From Sinotaia quadrata (Eukaryota > Mollusca > Gastropoda > Architaenioglossa > Viviparidae), in NCBI GenBank assembly GCA_028829895.1, contig CM054182.1, forward strand, positions 4,496,501-4,560,500: 64,000 nt of DNA, given 5' to 3'. Shown here piece after piece: positions 55,897 to 64,000 of the stretch. Under the pieces are notes generated by a model. It did not search any database, was not told the DNA's origin, and worked only from the letters and a program-made list of their open reading frames with translations. Every line of letters starts with the position of its first letter. Positions within the stretch are counted from its first letter, which is position 1. A program made the position numbers and the translations under genes.

Positions 55897-58800
55897 CCCA
55901 TGATTTAATATAAGTGAATAATTATGAAAAATGTATTGAATTTGATTCCAAGAATTTTAACATATACTTGTTTTTAATAATGCCAACTTTCTGAAACTGC
56001 TATTTTCCATGTTTAATTTATTGGTTTGGTGAAAATGAATAAGCATGTTTAAACACCCATTATTTGTTAGATAAATGTGTTGGTAATTTAAAATAAACTG
56101 TATTTTTAAACTAATGACAGACAATGAAGCACTTTAATTAAAAACTTTCAAATAAAAACTATATTCCAATAAAACAATAAAACATTTAAACGTCTAACTG
56201 TCTGAGGACACTAACTACTGTCAAATAAAGTGTACGTTAATAGTCAATGGCAACAAAATAAAATAAAAACTTAATCTAGACTTGTTGAACAAGTTTACCT
56301 TTAGCTACACCATACACAAACATTTATTTATCAAAGGAACTATTGCTTCCATAAAAAAAAAACAATACAAAAATGCTTTTAGATTTATGAATATGGTTTA
56401 CCATTTTATTCTACAGGAAGAAGTCTGTTGAATATTAAATGTATACATGTTTAATCTGAAGGGTATTTTCTCACAGATCTAAAAACACCCCTGCATATTA
56501 CAGGAAAACTTTAAAATTCTTTCTTTATATTTAAATGTGCATATTATATGACATGGGTGATATAAGATGATATAGTGATCTTTTAGTTGTTTTCAGCTAT
56601 AGCATTCTAAGTAGATATATATAAAAAATTAATAATAACATGCACTTATTTGTTGTGAGACTGATTACAATAAGATTTAGAATGAGTGTTTAAACTAAGA
56701 TTTTCATTTGAGTATTAAATATGCTTGTTAGACATACATATGTACATATATTTTTAAAAAAATAATACTTCAATGAACATATACTTCTCATTCAATTTAA
56801 AATAAACTTTTCTACTGTTATTTGGTACAATACTTCAATTATATTGTCTAATTTAATTTAATATCTTTTCTCTGTCATTTTGTAACACAACTGTTCATTT
56901 CTAATATTAATGTTAAGCCAAACTTTGTTTTATAAAAGCATAATCAAGCAAATAAGATATAAAGTAAGTTTATCATTAAGTTCACTCCTATGACTACTTT
57001 AGAAGTTCTGCAACAAAACCCTATTTAATAATGTTCATAGGAAAGTGGTACCTATGATTTCAATGTTCCATTTTATTTCATTGAATTGTTGAAAGCAATT
57101 TCCCCTCAATTAAAACTTAACAGACACATTTATATAAAGTATTCCACTTAACTAAAAATGGTAAAAGTTTCATGAATTTATTTGAACATTACCAAAGACA
57201 CAAATACATAACATTTTGAAAGCAAAGTATAAATCATACAGTAAGAGTTATTTGCTTATCACATCAGATCTATCAGTCTGGAATGCACTGCTTTTATGGT
57301 TATTAACTTATAGAGCTGATACACAAAAGGACCAAAGCCATTTCAAGAGGGCTTATAGGACTAATCTTTATCATTTGCTTTTTGAAGTCCATTTACTTGA
57401 AATATGCTTCTTTTTGTTTCTATGCTGGTTTCTGAGCTGAGAGTGAGACAAAAAGACCATGCCCACTTTAAAAGGGTTCTCAAGACAAATCTTTTTTTAT
57501 CAACAACTGAACAAGACAAGCACTGTCTCTTCTGTGTTACTATTTATTCAAATGTACATCCATTTTATTCATGTGTTTTCTTTTTTTAAAATATGTATTA
57601 TTTGTTTTATGTTGTCATTTTGCAGGTGGATTCATTATTTTGTTTTTGTTATATTATCTTTAGTTTTCTAATGTGTATTGAGGAGTTTATAAGAAGATTT
57701 GGTATTTGTATATTTATGTGTAAATATTGTAAAGCACTTACTGACTCTTCTTACAATCTTTGTGTTATCTGTTGGTTAGCTGGGCGTGAACCTTGAACTT
57801 GCAATTCTATCAGGATTCTGGACAATCCAAGGTTTTGTGGAAGATGTGTTTTTGATATTGCTGAACTATCAATACTGTATATCATCATGTATTTTGAAAG
57901 ACTGATTTTGAACACAACTTAAAAAATGGTGGATCTTAAATTTTATACTAAAGTGCATTTTTCTGTATTGTACTGCATTACCCTTGTTTCTTAATCTTAA
58001 AACAGATTATCTCTGCTACCCATCTTCCCGTATACTATTGATAATCCAGAAATAACTGAAAGTGAAATAAGCTGACAATAATTAGTGCAAGAAAAGAGAA
58101 ATTACACGAGTGTATTTATTATTTGCAATATGTTCAATTTTATTTTAGTTCTGTCTTTTGAATGTGACACAATCCCCATCAGTCTAAATAAATTCTCATT
58201 TAAATACGTAAGTTTTTCATAAATTGCTAATAAAATGTACTTTTATTAAGTTTATTTATGCAATTTTTAACTCTGTTTTTCTGTTCCAAAAAAAATTATG
58301 GAAATACAAATATATAAAATCCTAAGAAAAATAATTTTTAACTAACTAAACCTCAGTCAATGCATTTGTACTCTACCTCACCTGCCTCAGATCGTTAACT
58401 AGATAAAACAGTGCTGACCGGATAAATGAGGTTCTACTTTATTCAGACTTAAAGAGTACTTTTTACCTTTTACTCTACCTTAATTTTTATTTTAAAAATA
58501 ATAACAAACCATTTTTGTTCCCATTTTATGTTCTATCTAGTATTTAATGTCTATCAGAACAGACATAATTAACTTTATTCCTAACTTACAGATAATTAAC
58601 ATTACAGGCAAATATCTTGTCTAAAAGGACGCTCATCGAAATCTTGTTCAGCAAGTAAGGTTGACATTCCGCAGTAATGAGTCGGCAACAATAAAAGTCG
58701 TTAACTTACCAATACTTCATCACCGCTTCAGCCTGAATGGGATTTGGTTGATCTGGATACAAAACACTACATGCATGGTCAATCGCTTCGATTCCATAAC

Positions 58801-58933
58801 AGTCCATATCGTTCAGCTCATCATACCCTTCAGCCGAACCAGCACTCGAATTTTCATCAAGATCGAGCGGTGCCTGATCATTTTCATAAAGCAGTGATTC
58901 AACCGTTTGAGACGTCTGCTCTTCCATCTTCAA
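42859..58933 (-). CDS. SUFU: Suppressor of fused (SUFU), Hedgehog pathway repressor
   Basis: Ten exons: 58933-58710, 54889-54755, 53940-53804, 52296-52151, 50794-50709, 49481-49320, 46055-45531, 44827-44683, 44147-44079, 42957-42859. All junctions are GT-AG and in phase, giving 575 aa. SUFU binds Gli/Ci transcription factors in cytoplasm and nucleus and holds them inactive. The N-terminal SUFU domain spans about residues 50-295, with YPDQPNP (59-65), LGGPHPLDY (76-84), HWHY, RVH.FTG, PSGFGFELTFRLK (127-139), DHIPWH, NSRIQHML, TPYGIAQF and LCAWQNL. Exon 7 (about 297-472) encodes a long acidic Lys/Glu/Ser-rich linker. The C-terminal domain (about 455-575) has LLPLIIKGRL..GR.F, SGPYLQ and EVMEEFDF. 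Human SUFU is 484 aa, and the excess is mainly the linker. Start may be 58933 or 58927 (MKMEEQ). Introns carry a dead mariner, LINEs and dispersed repeats. Confidence 0.95.
43671..43730. repeat. perfect 30-bp tandem duplication
   Basis: 43671-43700 and 43701-43730 are identical (AAAGACAGCATGCACTTTTT... unit). The exact identity suggests a recent event. It is in the last SUFU intron, and the 96-codon plus-strand frame across it is not a gene. Confidence 0.95.
44888..44985. repeat. 40-bp inverted repeat, 18-nt spacer
   Basis: Arms 44888-44927 and 44946-44985 are complementary at 39 of 40 positions. It begins 61 bp upstream (transcript sense) of SUFU exon 8 and would form a long hairpin in the pre-mRNA. 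It could be a minimal fold-back element, although no target duplication is obvious. Confidence 0.9.
47050..47990 (+). mobile_element. dead mariner transposon
   Basis: Frames on the plus strand carry successive mariner transposase landmarks: a helix-turn-helix-like SESIKEQVCSRFVL region, TPEYKIQRKHFAADLL and EMDGN, SMEWYHMT, KFKTAPSTGKVITTVF, and a decayed version of the catalytic-region segment that follows. Several stops and frameshifts interrupt it, so no transposase can be made. It lies in the intron between SUFU exons 6 and 7, antisense to SUFU. The terminal inverted repeats were not located. Confidence 0.85.
50129..50174. repeat. compound tetranucleotide microsatellite
   Basis: (ATCT)n, (AT)n, (GTAT)n and (ATCT)n runs follow one another. 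Confidence 0.9.
50371..50608. promoter_or_regulatory. cluster of heat-shock-element-like sites
   Basis: HSF binds alternating inverted nGAAn pentamers. 50371-50383 reads TTCCAGAATCTTC (three perfect units). 50453-50470 reads GAATGTTCCTGAATCTTC (four perfect units). 50497-50508 reads GAATGTTCAAGA (two perfect units and a partial third), and TTCAAGAA occurs at 50594. The first three lie in imperfect copies of a unit of about 45 bp. They are at the end of dispersed repeat copy C in a SUFU intron. Function is inferred from the motif only. Confidence 0.5.
52395..52451. repeat. short tandem duplication in SUFU intron 4
   Basis: ATTATATTTCTAAT.GCTATACTATCA occurs twice in a row with one substitution, between the exons at 52296 and 50794 in genomic terms just beside 52296. 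Confidence 0.7.
54160..54472. repeat. three-copy tandem repeat, unit about 94 bp
   Basis: Units contain ACATCTCAGCTAATGACACT, GATCATATAAAAGCTAT.ATG and CATGCACAATTTCTTAGTAAG. The second and third copies are almost identical and the first is more diverged. It is in the intron between SUFU exons 2 and 3. Confidence 0.9.
55516..55675 (+). mobile_element. probable hAT-type MITE remnant
   Basis: The left end AAGTGGTTCCCAAACC and the complement of the right end, CATTGTTTCTCAGAG, resemble the common hAT terminus CAGTGGTTCTCAAC. The 160-bp interior has no coding capacity. No 8-bp target duplication survives, so this is less certain than the 37684 element. Confidence 0.5.
55833..55894. repeat. (AC)n microsatellite
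   Basis: About 30 AC units in SUFU intron 1, preceded by a short CAGGCACGTGCACACACG segment. Confidence 0.95.
57216..57760 (+). mobile_element. LINE 3' end remnant
   Basis: LSVWNALLLW at 57270 followed by SHFKRAYRTNLY matches the last conserved segment of non-LTR polyproteins (WN.LP...R....FK..LKT.LF). A second, shifted copy (AHFKRVLKTNLF) lies at about 57460. Downstream, TAAATATTGTAAAGCACTTA resembles the TGTAAAGCGC motif common in LINE 3' UTRs. It is in SUFU intron 1, antisense to SUFU. Confidence 0.65.
58375..58445 (-). mobile_element. one-ended pogo/Tigger-like relic
   Basis: The minus strand reads AGTAGAACCTCATTTATCCGG followed by TCAGCACTG, close to the ACCTCGNTTATCCGG-type terminal repeats of Tigger-like elements. 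The partner end was not found. Confidence 0.45.
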
Positions 58934-59209
58934 CTGTCAAACTGTTAAAGAGTTGCCTACCTTTAATAATAATCTCTATCTAAAAGTAATTTTAAAATAA
59001 TAAAAGAAATATTATCATAGAATTAATTACAATATATGATTTTATGTTCAATGTTATTTTACTTCATTAAAATAATAATAAAATAAAAATAAAAATAAAT
59101 ATATCTGACAAGCATTTTATAATTGAGATTAGTAGTCTATTCCAAAATAATCAACATGGCTTTCTTGAGCCCATGCTAGCAGAAAGCATGTGGATTTGGT
59201 TTATATCGT
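58934..59209. promoter_or_regulatory. bidirectional promoter region, SUFU / RPTOR
   Basis: 276 bp separate the SUFU start codon (minus) from the first in-frame RPTOR ATG (plus), so both 5' leaders and promoters must lie here unless leader introns exist. The centre is very A/T-rich (about 59040-59105). CpG is raised in the adjoining first exons and low in the gap itself. No TATA box can be assigned with confidence. Confidence 0.6.
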
Positions 59210-59217
59210 ATGCATAA
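59156..59217 (+). other. two short upstream reading frames in the RPTOR leader
   Basis: 59156-59179 encodes seven residues and a stop. 59188-59217 encodes nine residues and a stop, overlapping the ATG at 59210 out of frame. If transcription starts upstream of 59156, both could reduce initiation at 59210 and favour the ATG at 59231. The transcription start is unknown. Confidence 0.35.
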
Positions 59218-62200
59218 AATCTTAATCATTATGCCTACTGCAAATACAAATGGCCTACGTGAAAATGAATACTTCGAGGAAGATGAAGAAGATTTATTGG
59301 ATGTACAGCTTCCTCTTGTCTGTTGTGAAAGTCGTCATATAGGGAAAATCGAGGGGTCATCCATGGTCACCCAAACATGGAGAATGAAAGAAAGGGTAAT
59401 AAATCTATTTATAAGTTGTATTCTGTAATAGTGTCACTTTTGAATAATTTCATTTCTTGAGAATCTCCAACCTTTTAAATCAGTCACAACCAGACATTTT
59501 TTTTAAAGTCTTACTTTACTTTGCTGATAATACACCATTAGTGTAAAGTGTGTTTATGTTTGTTTTCGTTTTGTTGTATATTAAAACTAATAAAAGTGTT
59601 AGAATACAATGGAAAACCATAGATAAGACATGATCATTATTACAGAAATAGTACTTAGATCTCATAAGCTACTATATATTTATGTTATTTTATCCAGTTT
59701 TACTAATGTTGCATATGTTTTATATATTTAATGCATATATTTTTAATGAAAAATAGAGTTCCCACTGTTGCTAACTAATTAAGTGTCTTTAAATTTAATA
59801 GAGCTTTTAATACGGGTCTTGTTTCAAAATACCTAAGGATGGTGATGGGTTAAAATGAAATGGACCAGTCAGACATAAATTTAAAACTCACATTGATCAC
59901 TCTGTATTGAATAACTATTTTTAGCATATATTTTTAATCTAAAAAAAATCATTCAAATCATTTTTTGGCATGTAACCAGCAAACTACCAGAGTGATTTGC
60001 TGAATTGATTTCTATAAAAAAATAATGATGCCTTCATTAAAATTATGTTTGCAAACAAGTAATAAATGATTAGATTATTAGTAATACTAGATGATTAAAG
60101 ATAGAGATGCTTGACCTAATAAATTTGTTAGTAATCAATAAAAGACAAGCAATAAATTAAAGGATGTTGGCACCCAAATTTGACAAGTAATGTTTGATTG
60201 ACACTTACTTTCATATATTTTATGATGTTTTTCTGCCAAATTTTGAAAGTATAAGTTGTGCCACTGCAGTTATTACAGTTGGGACAACAAATTGTGAAGC
60301 AAACAGTTGACTCATTATTTAATTTTTTCCCAGTAATGAATGTTGTCTGAATTTCACTGACATTATTACACTTAAAACAAAGAAGAATAATCCATTAAGC
60401 TAAATGATCTAATGATGAGTCACTAAACCATTTGACATCGATTCTGTCAACTGAGAATGCTGCCAAATATAAATAATATCCTTGAACTGAAGAACTGTGC
60501 CGGCAGTTAATTCTAGTATTAAATGAGTGCTGCTTAAGGTTAATTTTAATAGTTTTCTTAGTTCCTATGGTAAGTAGTTCATTTAATTTTATTTTGAGAA
60601 AAAAACTCTCCTAGATTTTACTGCCTACAGTAATAAACATTGTACAAAATTTGCTCTCAAAATGTTGAAATTTTCTGAACTGATGAAATTTACTCCTTTA
60701 TTAAAAAAAATAATAAAAAATTTGAATATGCCTATGTATAGATTAGTGATGGTCATAAAAATTTAAAATGTGAATGAGTGATTATATATGGGATTTAAGT
60801 TTTAAAATAAAAAAGCATGAAGCCTTTAACTTTGATGTTGATACAGCAAGATGGCTGACAGATAAAATGGAAATAATATAAAATACAATATTGTATCTGT
60901 TTATTTTTGATTTTAATAAAAAGCAGTACAGTGAAGGAATGAAATTTACTCTATGTTTAGATTAGGTTTTTATGGACTTGACCCATATTTTGAACTTAAT
61001 CTACACTATAGTTTGATTCAAGTGGAAATCGCAATATCAGGTTCATACCCTAAGAGATCTTTAAAATTCCTGCGGTTTATTTACTGAAAACATATGTTGA
61101 CATGCCAAATAATGTAGTAAGCTGATAAGAAACTGAATATTTTTAATAGTATACTGAACTATTTGGTATCCCTTCATTGAGTTTTAATAAAAATAAAAGA
61201 GTGTAATAATAAAATTTAAAATATTAAAATTATTGAGTCTTGACTTTTGAACTTTATGTACATAAAACCTATGCATTTCATATTACACATACTCCAGAAT
61301 TAACTTGTACTTATTTAAAAAGCGTTGTGGGTTTTTTTTTGTTTTTGTTTTAGTTTTTTAGTTATTACCCTAATCTGGAACTCATAACATAACTCAGTTA
61401 CTTATATATGGATGATTGTACACTGATATCAGTTTTTATCATTGGAAAATGCTCTTGAATTGTAATTATATTATTATTTGAAATGTTTCCTTCTTATTTT
61501 GTTTATTTGGATATTTCAGATGAAGACAGTCAGTGTGGCACTTGTACTGTGCCTGAATGTTGGTGTTGATCCACCCGATGTTGTCAAAATATCACCATGT
61601 GCTAGACTGCAGGGGTGGATAAGTATGTAGATGCATTTTAATTTTTATTGCTCAGCAAATAAGTGAATAACTTTTGTATGTGCTTTTGGAAATTACTAAT
61701 TGAACTAGATTCTATACCAAGATATTACTATTGCAGAATATTTGGCCATCGTATTTCTGTTGGTCAAACTGTGTTTATATTTTTGATAAGGCTAAATATT
61801 GATCGAAGGAATTTGTTGTTAGTCTGTATTATTCACTTTGTGCACTGCTCTTTCTTACAATACACAAATAAAACTTCATTGTTTCGTTACTTTACAGACT
61901 TTATTACAAATACATTATTTGTTTTAGCATGCTGCTTCGGCGTTATTATTTTTTTTAGACAGCTTTATGTTTTCATAAATACTGATTGTAATCATTTAAA
62001 CTTTTATTTGAATATTGAAGAAAAACATTTTTCATTATTTAAGCTTATTTTTATGAGGATTGTTAATTTTAAAAATTCTTTGTAGACCCTTTGTCAATGA
62101 GTGCTCAGAAGGCACTTGAGACAATAGGGGCCAATCTGCAGAAACAGTATGAACGTTGGCAGCCACGGGCTCGGTATAAGCAGTCTTTGGATCCCACAGT

Positions 62201-64000
62201 GGAAGAAGTGAAGAAACTTTGTGTGTCTTTGCGGAGAAATGCAAAGGTGTGTTTTCTTAATAATTGTCACTTTATCAAGATTATTAACAAAAAGAAGCTA
62301 CAGTCACATTAAGATAACTTATCAGAGAGGTTTAGAAGCACTTAGAGATGTTAATTTTGATATGAAGCCAAGGGATGTTACTATTTTGTAAATCTTCATA
62401 TTAATATAACACAATGACAGTAAATACCTTTTGGGATATTAATTTTAATGAAGAGTATGATATTTCTCTTTCAAATACTTTGATTTCATGTTTTTATTTA
62501 TATCACACAAAATGCTGTTAAAGGGTATGTTGTTAAAGTTTAAAAGTATTTCTCTTGGAATTGACACATTCTTTGCTAAGGAATTCTGAAACTGTATTAT
62601 GCTCCTTAAGCCCGCAACTAAGACTTTAGAGATGAAAAGAGAACAGTGCTCCAGACAGGGGTTTCCAGATATTCTGGATCAGAGGACCCAAATCTTGATA
62701 CCTGCATAGTCTATAGAAAGGAATGTCTCTTTACACCAATTGTTTTTAACTCTTTTATGTATTCAACTTTCTTATTTATTCACCCAATCATGACCAAGAT
62801 ATGATTGGTTCTGTAAAAAAAGCTAATAGTTTTTAAAGAGAAATTACTTACTGCTGGCAAAGGTGGTAATAGAAAACGGCTTAGGAAACAACAATTCTCC
62901 CAGCGTCTACGTTGTTCTATACCTGGTTCTAAAGCCCCTAGTGGGGCAGATACCAGTTTACACCAGTTCAATAACTATTACTAGCAGTAGTTATTGATGT
63001 CTTGAGTGTCGATTTTTTGTTGAGTTTGTTCACTTATATTTCATCTCATACTTTCTATGAGAAGATGGTTGATTGTCTCTCCCTCTTTTCATTCTTAGGA
63101 GGAGAGGGTTTTGTTCCATTACAGTGGACATGGTGTTCCCAGGCCAACTGTTAATGGAGAAATCTGGGTGTTCAACACTGTAAGTAGCTAGTTATAGTCA
63201 CATGGTAAGTAACTAGTTATTCATCATATATAAATAGCTGTTTATTGAACACTGTAAGTACCTAGTTATTCAAAACTGTGCATTGCCATTTGTTCTCTCT
63301 AACCTTGCTTTGTATCCATTCTTTTCAGAGTGGAAATAATCATATTTTTAGTCATACAGATTACATCATTATTATTTATGTATTTTAAAAAAAAATTGCT
63401 TCACTATGGTAATTCAAAAAATACATTGTATTAATTTTCTGAAAGTAAAAATGATTCTGCATGGCTTTAATATTGAAGGAATATTTATACATTTATTTTG
63501 TAAATTTTTCTTTTCTAGAGCTATACTCAGTACATTCCACTCTCACTATATGAACTTCAGAACTGGATGGGTAGTCCATCAATTTATGTATTTGACTGCT
63601 CAAATGCTGGCATTGTGGCAGAATCTTTCAAAGCCTTTGCACAACGAATAGAGCTGGAAGAAGAAGAGGTATGTCCTTGTTATCCTTTCATGTCCAATGA
63701 AAGTTTTTTTTTGCATGTTATCTGTTGATAAAAGCATAATAAACCTTATTTATCTTTGCAGATATGCTAACTCGCCTTTTTATAACCAAAATTATGCACA
63801 ACACTGCTTGTTTTTAGGCATATTTTTACTGTATTCATCATTTTAGTCTATGTTTGTGAAACACTTTTGTGACTTTTAATAGGCTAAGTGTGCAGTAGGT
63901 GGTACCACATCTACAGACCAGTCAGCTCCTGGCAGTAAGCATTGTATTCTTCTGGCAGCTTGTGGTAAGGACGAACTGTTGCCACAGAATCCAGAACTTC
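59210..64000 (+). CDS. RPTOR: Raptor (regulatory-associated protein of mTOR), N-terminal part
   Basis: Six exons are seen: 59210-59395, 61520-61622, 62086-62246, 63099-63179, 63519-63668 and 63883 to the window edge. All are in phase, giving about 266 residues. The gene continues to the right (human RPTOR is about 1335 aa). Raptor is the mTORC1 scaffold that recruits substrates through their TOS motifs. Visible is most of the Raptor N-terminal conserved, caspase-like domain: [81 protein letters not shown] (caspase-His-like loop) and [13 protein letters not shown]. Translation may start at 59210 or at the second ATG, 59231. The split codon between exons 2 and 3 gives Asn97 in WINPLSM, where human has Asp. 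The segment after [11 protein letters not shown] is shorter and different from human. Confidence 0.95.
63180..63269 (+). repeat. triplicated 5' splice-site sequence after RPTOR exon 4
   Basis: GTAAGTAGCTAGTTAT (63180-63195, the true donor), GTAAGTAACTAGTTAT (63205-63220) and GTAAGTACCTAGTTAT (63254-63269) differ at one base. The third copy also repeats the last exon bases (GAACACT for CAACACT). Use of either downstream donor would add an in-frame TAG after about three codons. Confidence 0.85.

Noticed and set aside
62035..62244. Minus-strand frame of 69 codons
   Set aside because: It is antisense to RPTOR exon 3, whose plus-strand translation matches Raptor.
62658..62700. CAGGGGTTTCC segment resembling a hAT terminus
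   Set aside because: One short end only, with no partner and no target duplication.

Overview
The window is AT-rich animal nuclear DNA. Genes are split by GT-AG introns of about 0.1 to 5.5 kb, introns are loaded with degenerate transposons and minisatellites, and the encoded proteins are metazoan. The presence of Suppressor of fused (Hedgehog pathway) and Raptor (mTORC1) fits an invertebrate. An arthropod such as a chelicerate is my best guess, but I cannot fix the clade from the sequence alone.

Four protein-coding genes form two tight head-to-head pairs. Pair 1: a minus-strand gene (coding exons 22731 down to 7721, with a possible first exon at 25122-24963) joins a flavin-reductase-like FMN-binding domain to an uncharacterised His-rich helical domain. 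It probably shares a promoter of about 170 bp with plus-strand MRM2 (25292-31541), a mitochondrial rRNA 2'-O-methyltransferase in two exons. Pair 2: SUFU on the minus strand (58933 down to 42859, ten exons, about 575 aa) shares a promoter of about 280 bp with plus-strand RPTOR (59210 to beyond the right edge; the first six exons are seen). I joined exons by matching splice phases. Every junction closes in frame except two in the flavin-reductase gene: its 5' end, and one acceptor that reads AA where AG is expected.

Region by region: 1-1.7 kb is a G/T-rich block holding a decayed LINE on the minus strand. 1.7-7.5 kb is non-coding with tandem duplications and a CpG-richer patch. 7.7-25.1 kb is the flavin-reductase gene with minisatellite-bearing introns. 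25.3-31.8 kb is MRM2, whose single intron carries a LINE scrap, a tRNA-like SINE, a CA microsatellite and a long dispersed repeat. 31.8-42.8 kb is a gene-free interval with a hAT-type MITE that has a perfect 8-bp target duplication and a pogo/Tigger-type MITE flanked by TA. 42.9-58.9 kb is SUFU, whose introns hold a dead mariner, a dispersed repeat with a heat-shock-element-like cluster, a 40-bp inverted repeat and LINE and hAT remnants. 59.2-64 kb is RPTOR.

The points most worth following up are the two-domain flavin-reductase fusion with its tiny terminal exon, its AA splice acceptor, the HSE-like cluster inside a repeat in SUFU, the triplicated 5' splice site after RPTOR exon 4, and the two compact bidirectional promoters.
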